A stretch of 64,000 nt of DNA from Gigantopelta aegis (GCF_016097555.1 NC_054701.1:62778543-62842542); one strand, 5' to 3'; shown: positions 1 through 11,150, counted from the first letter of the stretch. Notes: generated by a model from the sequence alone, not told the origin. Made by a program: numbers and translations.

Positions 1-120
1 TCCAACCTGGGTCCTGTATCTGGTGTCGAAAATTAATAAATTCATATAAACTGTGTTTCAAAATTCATTGTATTTTGAAGCGACATCAAAAGTATCTCGG
101 TGAGACTGGGCATTAACACA

Positions 121-347
121 CAGTGGCGTAGGCAGGATTTTGTAGGGGGGGGGGGGGGGGGGCAACCTGGCATCCAAGCAAACAATGATATTGAGTGTTC
201 TCCAAACAATAAACAAAACTGATTTAAAGTGTAATCGTCCTACTTACAAATCGTCCTACTTACAAATATCCCCACTGATCACCCCTACTTTCCCGGGATT
301 GGGGGGGGGGGGGGGGGGGGGCATGGTCCCTCTTGGCTACGCCACTG
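121..347. mobile_element. hAT-type miniature element (MITE) with poly-G tracts
   Basis: Inverted ends CAGTGGCGTAG and CTACGCCACTG bound about 227 bp. They are flanked by a perfect 8-bp direct repeat TTAACACA (113-120 and 348-355), the target-site duplication expected of hAT transposition. There is no coding capacity. Two long G runs lie inside, near 147-162 and 302-321. Confidence 0.8.
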
Positions 348-368
348 TTAACACATTCTGAATACTCA

Positions 369-635
369 TTTTCATTTCATTTCAACTCAGTTTCATGCTT
401 ATATCCAATTAAGGTTCAAGCACGCTTTTCTGGGCACACACACCTCAGCTATCTGGGTTGTCTGTCCAGGACAGTGGGTTAAATGTTAGTAAGAGAGAAG
501 AGAGTGTAGTGGTCTTACACCTACCCACTGAGTCGTTAAAACTCGCTCTGTGTGGGAGCCGGCACCGGGCTGCGAACCCTGTACCTACCAGCCTTATGTC
601 CGATGGCTTAACCACGACACCACAGAGGCCGGTTT
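369..635 (-). mobile_element. SINE-C copy
   Basis: Reading on the minus strand, a tRNA-like head is followed by a body containing CTGTCCTGGACAGACA and a tail with TTAATTGGATATAAGC. The flanking 10-bp repeat TGAATACTCA (359-368 and 636-645) marks a clean retroposition. Short reading frames here are not genes. Confidence 0.75.
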
Positions 636-744
636 TGAATACTCAAAGATAAGCAATATCACCACGGAATTAACATACCATTAAGTCATTGTCACGTGTC
701 TTAAGTATGTTATATCATTATTACACGAACCGTTTACAGATTAA

Positions 745-1048
745 GGAAGGGAATGTTTTATTTAATGACGCACTCAACACATTTTATTTACGGTTATATG
801 GCGTCGGACATATGGTTAAGGAGCACAAATATATTGAGAGAGGAAACCTGCTGTCGCCACTTCATGGGCTACTCTTTTCGATTAGCAGCAATGGATCTTA
901 TATATGCACCATCCCATAGACAGGATAGCACATACCATGGCCTTTGATGTACCAGTCGTGGTGCACTGGCTGTAACGAGAACTAGCCAAATGGGCCCACC
1001 GACGGGGATCGATCCTAGACCGACTGCTATGTCCCGCCCCCGTTTACT
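745..1048 (-). mobile_element. SINE-A1 copy
   Basis: Full-length tRNA-derived SINE in reverse orientation. The tail (TTTATTTAATGACGCACTC) is at the left and the head, ending near GTCCCGCCCC, at the right. Moderately diverged. Confidence 0.8.
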
Positions 1049-1559
1049 GATTAACTGCGCCTCACAAAACTGAAAAATAACAGGTTTAGTACTTAAGTCA
1101 AAAGAAAAGAAAAATATGTCCAATTCAATTTTTACCAAAACGCGACTTATTATCACAGGTTAGGTATGCACGTGCGTGTTAATAGAGGAACAAAGAAAAG
1201 CAATTCAACACGTGTATACACACGAACAATCCCACAAACAAGCCCATTGATGGCAGAACAAGACCGACATGTTTCAAATACATTTTCACTTAGTGCACTT
1301 AACTGTGTTAATGAGAGTGACGTGTATGCGGATTGTCTCGGAGTGAATCGAGGCTGACGGAAATATGCTGGTGTAAATTCTTCACTAATATGCCTCACAC
1401 GACTTTTAACAAGACAGAAAACAATGTTTAATTGCTCAAAATATTCCCCGAAGCAGTTGCGATTAACTTTCTTGAAACAACAACCCCCCTTCCTAAACAC
1501 CCCCTCCCAAAAAAACCCCTCCGAAAACCCGAAAAAATACCACCACCACAATCACCCCC

Positions 1560-1980
1560 TTCCCCCCCCAAAAAAAAAAAAGAAGAAGAAAAAAAAAAAG
1601 GAAAAGAATTTAAGAAGCAGATGTGATTCACCTTCAAATAACAAAAAACAACAACAACCAAACAATAATAAACAAACAAAAACAACAACCAAACAATAAT
1701 AAACAAACAAAAAACAACAACCAAACAATAATAAACAAACAAACAAAACAACAATCAAACAATAATAAACAAACAAACAAAAACAACAATCAAACAATAA
1801 TAAAAAAACCCAAAAAAACTAAACAAACAATAATAAACAAAAAACAACAACCAAACAATAATAACCAAACAAAAAACAAACTATATTAAACAAACAAACA
1901 ATAATAATAAACAAAAAATAACCAAACAATAATAAACAAACAACAACCACACAATAATAAGCAAACAAAACACATGTTCT
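1560..1980. repeat. A/C-rich minisatellite of CAAACAATAATAAACAAA-type units
   Basis: Poly-C and poly-A runs are followed by many imperfect 25-35 bp units built from AACAAC, CAAACAATAAT and AAACAAAC. Long Asn/Lys/Gln frames on one strand and Phe/Val/Cys frames on the other are by-products of the composition. Confidence 0.85.
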
Positions 1981-2024
1981 TGGATCGTCCATTTAAATGA
2001 CAAACATAATCTCGCTCCTAGGTA

Positions 2025-2095
2025 TGGGTACAATTGGTGTAACAAAGGCCGTGGTATGTACTATCCTATCTGAGGGATGATGCATATTTGTTTCA
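2025..2095 (+). mobile_element. SINE-A fragment
   Basis: A short middle segment matches the A-family body: GTGTAACAAAGGCCGTGG, then TGTACTATCCTATCTG and TGATGCATAT. Confidence 0.6.
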
Positions 2096-2248
2096 ATTCA
2101 TTTATTTGTCAAAGCAATTGCCTGTAGGCATAAACATAAATTTACATAATAAATTTACATAATTATGAAAAAACAACGACATCAGACAAACGTGTAAATA
2201 TATAATTATTATGTAACAACATGATATTGCGTCTATACTAATTAGTAA

Positions 2249-2540
2249 AGGGCGGGACGTAGCCCAGTGGGAAAACGCTCGCTTGATGCGCGGTCGGTCT
2301 AGGATCGATTCCCGTCGGTGGGCCTATTGGGTTATTTCTCGCTCTAGCCAGTGCACCAGTGCCGTGGTATGTGCTATCCTGCCTGTGGGATGGTGCATAT
2401 AAAAGATCCCTTGCTACTAATTGAAAAATGTAGCGGGTTTCATCTCTATGATTGTCAGAATGACCATATGTTTGACATCCAGTAGCCGATGATTAATAAA
2501 TCAATGTGCTCTAGTGGTGTCGTTAAACAAAACAAACTTT
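2249..2540 (+). mobile_element. SINE-A2 copy
   Basis: Complete copy. The head starts GGGCGGGACGTAGCCCAGTG, with box B-like GGATCGATTCC, then the shared body (TGGTGCATATAAAAGATCCC) and the A2 tail, ending CTCTAGTGGTGTCGTTAAAC. Confidence 0.85.
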
Positions 2541-2628
2541 TTTTAATACTAATTAGTAAAATATGTAGCAATACAAATAGGTTAGGAATAAATAGAAAAT
2601 GTGAAATAACAAATTCAGTATGGACACA

Positions 2629-2965
2629 GTTTATAAAACACCCCTTGCTGCTAATAAAAAAGAAGAACAAAAAAAAAGAGTAGCCCATGGCTTGGCGGAA
2701 ACGGGTTTCTTTTCTCATAGGTATCGGGCACCGATTCGATTCGATCCATCTACCCAAGCACATCACCTAACCCATTTTCTGATTGTTTAGTCCCGTCCCA
2801 ACCTGTGCCTCACGAGTGGTAGGTTGTGCCCTGTCAGTCGGAAAGTGGTTTTCAACTCTACCCCCCACCCCCACCCCCCTCACGGATCCAGTCACTGGCG
2901 AAGTCAGAGACTGTGCCCGGGAGAGACGTCACTGAACCTTAATTGGATATAGGCACATTAATATG
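2629..2965 (+). mobile_element. decayed SINE remnants (A-body piece, then a C-like tail)
   Basis: An A-body piece (CCCCTTGCTGCTAAT, later GAGTAGCCCATGG) is followed near 2890-2965 by a segment ending CCTTAATTGGATATAGGCAC. The latter matches the SINE-C tail and a second copy at 5740-5830. No gene is seen from here to 3290. Confidence 0.5.
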
Positions 2966-3299
2966 TTATCCAATCGAATCCAAAATTCGCTAATATGCTG
3001 ACTTTAATAAAGTAATTAGCTCCCAATTCACACTCTGTGTATGTTGTGTACCAAAAAGACTGCGGACTCTGTCAACAGCCTGCCATTTCAATAACAACCA
3101 ATCAAGGGTGTTTACAACAATACTGTGTACATCTTTGACACGCCCTAGTGATATAAACAAGTTAATCTAGTCTCAGAGGCCATATGTCAGAGTTACACTA
3201 CTGCTTATACAGTTTCGAAACGACGTCTACTCTACATTGCTCAGCTTCTTTGGATAGAAAAGTGGGAAAAAAAATTGTTTTGACTTTATACAAAGCGAG

Positions 3300-3870
3300 T
3301 CCTCAGTTTGCTTAAAGCATATAGACTACACCGCTGTTCTTTGGCCAGGGATTTACAGAGGCATCAGTACAAACTGCATTAAGACTACAGCGCCTTTCTT
3401 TGACTAGAACTTTGATCTAACTTCTTGGTGAAAAAAAAAGTGTCCTCAGTTGATTAGCATTCTTCTTCAAGTTAGAAACTTGCGTGTGGACGTTGTTAGT
3501 AAAACGTCGCCTTCAGTCTGACCAATTGGACTTTTTCGACAAAGAATCTGTACAAGGACCTTGTTGGTAAAACGTGCGTCCTCGCCTTGATATAAACCAA
3601 TTTTTTTACTAGTAAGTAAAAACGGCGTCCTTAGCTTGGTGAAAACATAGATACTAGCAATCCGCTCTTCTGTGGATAGGAATGTGAAAAGAAGACTTTG
3701 TTGGTGAAAAGTAAATGACAAAAAAACTCAACCCAAAACCCCCCAACAAAACAAAAAACAAAAAAACCCAAACGTGCGCCATCAGCTTGGTGAAGACATA
3801 TACCCTATACTGTCGCTTTTTGGTCAAGGACGTGTGCAGGACCCTTCTTGATAAAAAAAAAAAAGGAGAA
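3300..3870 (+). repeat. decayed tandem repeats in the GPCR 5' flank or leader
   Basis: About five diverged units of roughly 85-180 bp share blocks of the type 'cgtcctcagcttggtgaaaa', a 'ccgctgttctttggccagg'-like stretch and 'gactttgttggtgaaaa'. They run up to the GPCR start codon. They could be 5' leader or promoter sequence; nothing visible decides which. Confidence 0.5.
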
Positions 3871-3891
3871 AAGCAAATCAGGTTTGACAGG

Positions 3892-4929
3892 ATGAATCAA
3901 ACAACCTCCGGAAATCAAACTTACGGAGATGACGATGTTTTTTTGAGCGTTGCCGAGATTATACTGATCATGGCAGATATTTCTCTTATCATAATCATAG
4001 CAGTGGGAAATTCCTTAACGGTGGTCGCTGTGGCTCGTTACAGGAGACTCCAGAGTACCAACAACGTCATGATTGCGGCTCTGGCCATAGGAGATCTCAT
4101 CATGGGGCTCGTGTACACACCGACGAAAATTATGTACAGCACATGGCCGGACCTGTTCGCCTCCAGGGTACCGTGCATCTCGTACATCTTCAACACGCAT
4201 TTCTCGTCGTTCTGCGCCGTCTTTGGTATATCGATGCTGTCTATAGAGCGGGGATACGCGGTCAGTTTCCCGTACCACTACCATTCCGTCATGACGATTC
4301 GGCGATCCGTCGTCTTGAGTTTGTGCGCATTTGCGGTTATCATCTGTCTCAATCTCCCAATGTTGGTTGGATTTGATCATTACAGTGGCCAAGACTGTTA
4401 CGCGCCAGCCATTTTCCCAAATGCCTACTTAAGGACTCTCATTGCCGTTGGTGTAACAGTTTTAATCCTGGGGTTCGTGGCATTTGTGCGAGTATTGGTG
4501 GCAGAATTTCGGCGCCAAAAGTTTTCAAACATTTTGAGCGGACAGCAGTTGAAGCAGCAGATTTCGTCCGTGAGGTGCAGACTGATGTGCGCCGTGTACG
4601 TGAGCTCGCTCGTGTTCTGGCTTCCTCACCTGACGTACTACTTCTACAACACGTTCACGAAGCAGACGAGAAATGTGTTTGTCTTCAGGATCCTGTCCAT
4701 ATCCGACCTGTGCAGCTCTGCGGTAAACTTCTTCATATACGGTTTTAAGAACAGTAACTTTAGATCGGCCTACAAACGACTGTTGGGCCTCGCCAAGAAA
4801 ACGTCAGCGGTGACAAATCTTGAATTCTCGACCACGGAAAGGCAGTTAGAAGTTGAAGGTGATAAAGTCTACACTTTGAAGCCGACTTGTACTTATTCAT
4901 CTCGACATTTACCAGTACCTTCGAGTTAA
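3892..4929 (+). CDS. class A (rhodopsin-like) G-protein-coupled receptor, orphan, intronless
   Basis: A 345-residue seven-helix receptor in a single open exon; it would sit in the plasma membrane and couple an unknown ligand to G proteins. TM1 carries N40 (GN motif). TM2 has LAIGD with D68. C95 (top of TM3) and C169 (second extracellular loop) can form the conserved disulfide. The DRY position reads ERG (119-121). TM6 has FWLP (242-245). TM7 has NFFIY (279-283) in place of NPxxY, followed by a helix-8-like KNSNFRSAYKRLL and a tail of about 50 residues. Two N-glycosylation sequons (N2, N8) lie in the short N-terminus. I chose ATG 3892 because it has a purine at -3 and directly precedes a normal N-terminus. 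The frame opens upstream to 3715, but that Lys/Asn-rich extension looks like leader. Single-exon form suggests retroposition or a lineage-specific orphan expansion. The ligand class (amine- or adenosine-like) is a guess. Confidence 0.9.
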   Translation: MNQTTSGNQTYGDDDVFLSVAEIILIMADISLIIIIAVGNSLTVVAVARYRRLQSTNNVMIAALAIGDLIMGLVYTPTKIMYSTWPDLFASRVPCISYIFNTHFSSFCAVFGISMLSIERGYAVSFPYHYHSVMTIRRSVVLSLCAFAVIICLNLPMLVGFDHYSGQDCYAPAIFPNAYLRTLIAVGVTVLILGFVAFVRVLVAEFRRQKFSNILSGQQLKQQISSVRCRLMCAVYVSSLVFWLPHLTYYFYNTFTKQTRNVFVFRILSISDLCSSAVNFFIYGFKNSNFRSAYKRLLGLAKKTSAVTNLEFSTTERQLEVEGDKVYTLKPTCTYSSRHLPVPSS

Positions 4930-5180
4930 AGCTGCAATCTTGTGCATACATTTATTGTTTGTATGTATTGATGTATGAATATTTTTATAGCGTATGGATC
5001 TCGGGTTTGACTATTACATATGTACATGTGTATATAGATATTAACGCAATGGCGCAGGGGATAATTAAATCCTTTCTGACCTCACAGATTGCTGGGACTC
5101 GAACCTGTGGCACCACATTACCTGCACTTTGTAGACTTACCACGGTACGTTTTCGGCTATTGAGTCATTCTTGTATGTCT
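4930..5180. other. 3' flank of the GPCR, no gene seen
   Basis: AT-rich sequence follows the stop. Short frames here run into the GATG microsatellite and are not supported as genes. I do not see a convincing AATAAA close to the stop codon. Confidence 0.4.
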
Positions 5181-5184
5181 GTCT

Positions 5185-5252
5185 GTATGGATGGATGGAT
5201 GGATGGATGGATGTAAAAAATGTATCTATGTATACGTTATACATGTATGTAT

Positions 5253-5303
<51 letters not shown>
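5185..5303. repeat. microsatellites (GATG)n, then (GT)n
   Basis: About seven GATG-like units near 5188-5213 are followed, after a short ATGTAT-rich spacer, by a GT run of about 50 bp (5255-5302). Confidence 0.95.
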
Positions 5304-5305
<2 letters not shown>

Positions 5306-5309
5306 TACA

Positions 5310-5440
5310 AAAGAAAGTTAAAGTTTGTTTTGTTTAATGACACCACTAGAGCACATTGATTTATTAATCATCGGCTTCTGGATGTCAAACATTTGGTAAT
5401 TCTGACATATAGTTTTAAGAGGAAACCCGCTACATTCGTT
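5310..5440 (-). mobile_element. SINE-A2 tail fragment
   Basis: Reverse-oriented A2 3' part: GTTTTGTTTAATGACACCAC, then GAGCACATTGATTTATTAAT and a piece of body. The head is missing. Confidence 0.75.
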
Positions 5441-5674
5441 CCAAATTTTATGTCGAAATTACTTTTTTTTTTTTTTTTTTTAAATATTATTAAATAGTCC
5501 GATCCTCTCTTCTTTGTCTTATTTATTTTTGGATTGTCCTTCTAAAATGTTCCAAATTATATAAATATTCGGCCTGAGCAGTCAATTCTTTTATTTTTGG
5601 CTTGTTAACTTTTAATTTCATTTTTAAAAATCTATTAACTTTTTAACTTATTGCTATTTTCAAAATTTTACCCA

Positions 5675-5830
5675 TTTTCAACTCTACCCGCCCTCCCCCC
5701 CCCCCCCCACACACACACCACACACACACCTGTGCCAATCGCTGATCACTAGCGAAGTCAGAGATTGTGCCCGGCTGAGACGTGCTTGAACCGTAATTGG
5801 ATATGGGCACGTTAATATGTTATCCAGTCC
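5675..5830 (+). mobile_element. SINE-C-like tail with poly-C and CA runs
   Basis: Contains AGTCAGAGATTGTGCCCGG and CCGTAATTGGATATGGGCAC, the same block as near 2900-2965. This indicates a second dispersed family sharing the C tail. Confidence 0.5.
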
Positions 5831-6029
5831 AATCCTATCCAACTTATTTTAAAGTGTATTCACCGCTAATACACACATTTCATTTAAATACACATAGTTG
5901 CATACAGACCCGCTTGTAAAATAATCGTTGGTCCGCGCGCCTGTATCCTCGACTTCAAATTATACAAGCTATAGAAATTGGGGTCGTCACTCGCCCGATG
6001 TCATATCGTAATGATACCCAGAGTATCGC

Positions 6030-6243
6030 CAGAGGCGGATCTTGGAGGGGGGGGGGGGGGGGGGGGAGAGGCGGGGGCGGGGCCCCTCTAAATTTTGCGA
6101 CAGTTATAATTTTATTATATATTAATTTTCATTTTTTACGATCCCCCTCCAAATCTCCCCCAAAGTTCCCTTGGCATTCAGCCTCATGTCATTGGGATTC
6201 CCCCCCCCCCCCCCCCCAAATGGATTTTCTGAATCCGCCACTG
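6030..6243. mobile_element. hAT-like miniature element with G-run/C-run arms
   Basis: Ends CAGAGGCGGAT and ATCCGCCACTG are inverted repeats. ATCGC flanks both sides (6025-6029 and 6244-6248). A G run near 6049-6066 and a C run near 6201-6217 could pair with each other. No coding content. Confidence 0.65.
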
Positions 6244-6566
6244 ATCGCACCTGTTCTGACACTAAGTATGATATTTGTCTGATGTAATCAACACAGCATG
6301 CTGCTATCACTAACGCTTTCATCTTCGTTTTTTTCAGTGCTGGAAATTGTAAACATCATAAAGTTTTCTTTGTAAAAAAACAGCTATGATACATCTAACG
6401 AATGTAGCACGTGGTTTAGAACAATGTGTGTCTGAAATATTGTTTATGAATAGTATATATAATTCTATGTTTAACAGATTTTGAGATTTATTATTATCAT
6501 ATTATTTAGTATGTTCATGCATTAAATAGACCACAATACGTGGCACAACTCATTTATACTGTTCAT

Positions 6567-6900
6567 AAACGTACGAGGCAGGGGGACGGGGGCAACTTCC
6601 CCCTAGTGCTAGAGCAAATCCTCAAATTCGGGCAAAAAATTATAGAGATATTCGAGCAAAATGTGCTAACCTGAGACCTTTTTACCATGTATTTCTACCA
6701 TTCTACCCTCAAAATTAGTTGTAATCCATGTAAAAATGTGTAGTGATTCGTTTGCAACCCTATATAACTGGTTGGTAGTAATGCTAATATGAATAAATGT
6801 TGTTATCCAGATTCGGGCATTTTCGTTTAATTCGGGCAAAAACCAGCCTCTCCCCCCCCCCCCCCCCCCCCCCTAAACGAATTGGAGCCCGTACGCCTAT
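6567..6900. mobile_element. possible diverged miniature element
   Basis: A GTACGAGGCAGGGG-like left end and a right end with GAGCCCGTACGCCTAT share an inverted CGTACG core and a C run. The arms match poorly, so this is tentative. Confidence 0.3.
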
Positions 6901-7129
6901 CATACTGTTCATGTATTTATGAATAAACTGATTTGATTTGATTTGATTTGATTTGTTTTGAAATATTACATTTGTAAATTTTACATATATTAAATGTAAA
7001 TAAGCTTTTTTATTTATTGTCTTGTATGCACTTGTTTGAGCAAGGTTGCGTTTCTACTCTTTGAGCTGTTACATGTTTATTGTATGATTTGTTATTATTT
7101 TGACTTACACAACCGTTGGTGAGAAAATC

Positions 7130-7340
7130 ACTTCATGGGCTACTCTTTTCGATTAGCAGCAAGGGATCTTTTATATGCACCATTCCATAGACAGGATAGC
7201 ACATACCACGGTCTTTGATGTACCAGTCGTGGTGCACTGGCTGGAGTGAGAAATAGCCCAATGGGCCCACCGATGGGGATCGATCCCAAACCGACCGCAC
7301 ATCAAGCGAGCGATTTACCACTGGGCTACGTCTCGCCCCG
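7130..7340 (-). mobile_element. SINE-A head and body fragment
   Basis: Starts at the CACTTCATGGGCTACTC body block and runs to the head, ending near CTACGTCTCGCCCC. The tail is absent (5' portion only). Confidence 0.8.
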
Positions 7341-7448
7341 TACATTTTAAAACAACTCGCTGTAAGATAAATGGCATCTAACGGCCACTCATGTATTATT
7401 ATCTAGATACAGATTATAGATCGTGTAATTTATATTCCTTTTATTTAG

Positions 7449-7496
7449 CACACACACACACAACACACACACAACACACACAACACACACACACAC

Positions 7497-7541
<45 letters not shown>
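7449..7541. repeat. (CA)n microsatellite with interruptions
   Basis: About 90 bp of CA repeats with CACAACACA interruptions. It generates spurious Thr/His and Val/Cys frames. Confidence 0.95.
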
Positions 7542-7973
7542 CGCATAAAAAAAATATCTGTATATATCTTGCACACGGTATATGTTTAACAGCATTAATT
7601 ATTTATTGGTCGTTAATAATGAGTCTATTTGCGCAATTATAATGTGTCCACACGAGCCACAAATTTAAAACATTTACAAATTTACTGTTGGTTTGATACC
7701 ATTTTATTTGGTACACAGGAACATTTTTAATGCGATATCTTCTGTCTTAAGGAAATATAATATAATATCTAAAACAGAACATAAAGTTGATGGTATAGAA
7801 ATTTCCACTGTTGTTGTACCATAATCTGTCGGACACAAAACGAATTGCTACAATATTTGTACATGCACGTGCCTGTACACGCGCACGCACACGTTATCAT
7901 TAAATAAATTCTGAGATAGTTCATTTCTGTTTAAAATTTTCACGTTTTAATATCTGTTCTATTCATGATTATA

Positions 7974-9413
7974 TATACTCTTCAAAAGAAGAAACGCAAA
8001 ACCACATTGTCGTAACATTTGGAGAATTGATTTAATTATTGAATGGTGAGTCCGATAATTACCAAATGTTGCAGGATTGTTCACAATTCACTCTAGTCCA
8101 TTGTGAGTAAGTGATAGGACACACCACCAAGGTCAAGGTCATCTGGAGTCAATACCGGGTGTGGCCTCCGCGTGTGTTGACAACTGCCTGGCACCGCCTG
8201 CCCATTGAAGCAACCAGAGTACGGATGACGTCCCGGGGGATGGTGGCCCACTCGGCCTGCAAGGCTGCTGCCAGCTCGGGCAGGGTCTGGGGCTGTGGTT
8301 GTCGCTGTCGGAGGCGTCGGTCCAACTCGTCCCATAGATGCTCAATTGGGTTCAAATCCGGTGATATCGATGGCCAAGGAAGGACATTAATGTTGTTGTT
8401 CTGTAGGAAAGCCGTTGTGAGACGTGCTGTGTGAGGCCTGGCGTTGTCATGTTGGAGCACTGCGTTGGCGTTGGCCATAACTGGAACGATGTGTGGCCGG
8501 AGGATCTGGTCAATGTAGCCCTGTGCATTCAGGTTGCCCTGCACGTGGACCAGGTCAGTTCTGCCAGTGTGTGAGATGGCTGCCCACACCATGACACTAC
8601 CCCCGCCGAATCTGTCCACTTCCTGCACGCAGTTTGCCGCATAATGTTCACCACGACGCCTATACACGCGACATCTTCCATCATGACGTCAGAAATCGGG
8701 ACTCGTCACTGAACCACACCTGTCTCCATCGCAGTTGAGGCAATTGTCGATGAATCTGGCACCACTGCAGTCGGAGTCGACGGTGTTGTGGTGTTAAGAT
8801 GACACCTCGAACTGGACGTCTGGCACGAATTCCTACCTCACGTAGGCGGTTCCGTACGGTCTGGTCGGATATCCTGCGCAAACCTGGTATTGCTGCGGCT
8901 GTGGAGGTGGCAGTAGTCAATCGTTCCCGAAGGTGGCGTACCCGGATGTAGCGGTCCTGCCCGGGGGTAGTGACCCGTGGTCGACCGGATCTAGGGAGGT
9001 CACGTGTTGATCCATGTTGCTGGTAACGGTCCCACAGTCTGGAGATGGTGCTTGGGGACACATGGAATGCCCTGGCAACGGCCGTTCTGGATTCGCCTGC
9101 GTCTAGTCGGCCGATGGCATTGTTTCTCTGCGGTTCACTGAGACGTGGCATGTCCTGGATTGTCAACTGTCGGCCAGAACGTGCAGACAACGCACGTGCA
9201 GTGGTGACATGGTTTGCACGTGGCTGCGTTTTTGCGAATATTCACATTTTGGAACTTTATTGTACAGTAGCTGCGTTTTATGGAATGTAACCGTGGGAAT
9301 GTGTTTGGGACATGCAATGACCTTATATTCACAAAGCATGAACCGGTAGGAAACATAAAATCGGAGTTATAACCCATTTGTACCCTTTTGCGTTTCTTTT
9401 TTTGAAGAGTATA
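7974..9413 (-). mobile_element. Tc1/mariner-type DNA transposon, copy 1 (damaged)
   Basis: Inverted ends (TACTCTTCAAAAGAAG and its complement at the right) are set in TA dinucleotides. The body is nearly identical to the element at 11213-12714. Relative to that copy it lacks 5 bp inside the transposase (near 8690) and about 65 bp before the start (near 9180), so it is non-autonomous. Near-identity implies both moved recently. Confidence 0.92.
8149..9190 (-). pseudogene. Tc1-like transposase, frameshifted copy
   Basis: Two adjacent minus-strand frames (8681-9190 and 8149-8667) together cover the same protein as the intact copy at 11388-12446. The N-terminal part holds the paired-like helix-turn-helix and the RSGRPR linker, up to the first catalytic Asp (WFSDES). 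The C-terminal part holds QHDNARPH and SPDLNPIEH. They are separated by a 5-bp loss relative to the intact copy. A few substitutions also differ, for example AVLQHDN against AVFQHDN. It could not make a normal transposase as it stands. Confidence 0.9.
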
Positions 9414-9896
9414 TTATCATTAAAATAACCACTTTGTTACATTTCTTATTATTCCAGCAAAGCTGCATAAGTAGGCTTACATAATAACAAGCCTTTTTAT
9501 TTGTTTATTGTTAAGTTGTATTTAATATTGTCATATTATATTGAATTGATATTGTCATGTTGCATTATGAATAAAGGTTCACGTGAACCTGGAGTTTTCT
9601 TTGTTTTAATTTTGATATTCAATTAACTTTTTCTTGCAATACTATTGTTTAAAACATTTGCAATTATTGAAGCATGCATTCTTGAGATTATATGTCCAAT
9701 AACAACTTGTGGATTCTGTCTATAGTGCACTTATTTAATTTTCCAAATTTCTGGGACACTATTGATGGAGTAAAAGTTTGAGATCATGGCCGACCATGAG
9801 TATCGCAGTTCAATCCATGCTTATTGATATTGTAATTCAAATATACCCTACTTATTTTGAAAAGGATCTTAGTTCCAGGGTAGAGTTCCTTGAAAG

Positions 9897-10261
9897 TAGG
9901 GCCTCCACGAGTCCCAAAGATTGGACTCGAGTACTCGAGGGTCAAACTCGACCCGGACCCGAGTACCCGATATTTGCACTTGATGATGATGAGACTAAAG
10001 AATGAAGTAAAATAGCATTATACATCTTAATTCCAGCGCTGAACATCGATGCCAAATCATGCCATTGTATTGCATTCCATACATTTGACTTTTGTTTTCC
10101 ATCCATGTCTCACAACAACTCTATAATATAACCGGCGACAAGCATATAATATTATGGCAAAATGACATAAAAATAGAATTAAACGAGGGTACTAAGAGTC
10201 CTGTGAACGGATTCGAATCTTGCTGGACTCTACCCGTGTCCGAGTACTCGTGGAGACCCTA
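9897..10261. mobile_element. hAT-type miniature element, 365 bp
   Basis: Inverted ends (TAGGGCCTCCACGAGT at the left; ACTCGTGGAGACCCTA at the right) are flanked by a perfect 8-bp duplication CTTGAAAG (9889-9896 and 10262-10269). The interior has many short CTCGAGTACTCGAG-type palindromes. The short reading frames in it are not genes. Confidence 0.8.
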
Positions 10262-10388
10262 CTTGAAAGTCTTTGTTAGAAGATATGGGATGGGATCTAG
10301 TTCGGTCAACTGAAGCGCTTTAGGTCGAAGAATTGATTCTCCTCAATAAGTACTATTCTCCGATAGTTCTTCCCCCAACCCAAACAGT

Positions 10389-10585
10389 GCTCCACAACTG
10401 GTATATCAAAGGTCGTCATATGTGCTGTCCTATCTGTAGGAAAGTACACATAAAAAATCCCCTATTGCTAACGGAAAAATGAAGTAGGTTTCTTCTGAAG
10501 ACTACTTGTATAACAATGACATTCAACAGCTAAAGATTAATAAATCAATGTGCTCTATTGGCGTGATTAATCAAGACAACATTTT
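10389..10585 (+). mobile_element. SINE-A2 fragment
   Basis: Body and A2 tail without a head: CAACTGGTATATCAAAGG through AATAAATCAATGTGCTCTA. Well diverged. Confidence 0.7.
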
Positions 10586-10639
10586 GTTACATGCAATTCC
10601 ATATCCAGACGACGTTTCCTTGAACAAGTAAAAACATTA

Positions 10640-11150
10640 TTTCAATTCCAAATGACCCTTCGTCTCGCCTATAAAAACACTAATCCATGTCCAAATGACC
10701 TTTCGTCTCGCCTATAAAAACACTAATCCATGTCCAAATGACCCTTCGTTTCGCTAATAAAAACACTAATCCATGTCCAAATGACCCTTCGTTCCGCCAA
10801 TAAAAATACTAATCCATGTCCAAATGACCCTTCATTTCGCTAATAAAAACACTAAAACACTATTACATGTCCAAATGACCTTCGTTCTGCCAATAAGCCC
10901 TCATTTCACGTCTAAACGACCCTTCGTTCCGCCAATAAAAACACTATTCCTTACCTGTACAAATGGCACTACGTTCAACCAATAAAAACACTATTCCATG
11001 AGATGCTTTATTCAACCAATACAATTCCTATTCCAGGTCTAAATAACCCTTCAATCAACCAATAAAACTCCTATTCCAGATCTAAATGACTCTTCATTCA
11101 ACCAATAAAATCCGTATTCCATGTCTAAATAAGCCTTCATTCGACCAGTA
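10640..11150. repeat. minisatellite of ~45-60 bp units
   Basis: Around ten imperfect units share CAAATGACCCTTCGTT, CGCCAATAAAAACACTA and TCCATGTC. Divergence rises toward the right end, where units read like ATTCAACCAATAAAA. Confidence 0.85.

Noticed and set aside
1424-1889. Overlapping Asn/Gln/Lys-rich frames and their Phe/Val/Cys complements
   Set aside because: Low-complexity CAAACAATAAT repeat; no domain.
3715-3891. In-frame upstream extension of the GPCR (59 residues)
   Set aside because: Lys/Asn-rich, lies in tandem-repeat leader sequence and would place a non-receptor segment before a normal N-terminus with glycosylation sites.
5171-5359. Frame across the GATG and GT repeats
   Set aside because: Simple-sequence translation followed by a SINE tail.
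7389-7642. Thr/His and Val/Cys frames on both strands
   Set aside because: CA microsatellite translation.
8093-8434. Small frames on both strands overlapping the Tc1 transposase, repeated at 11332-11673
   Set aside because: Shadows of the transposase in other frames.
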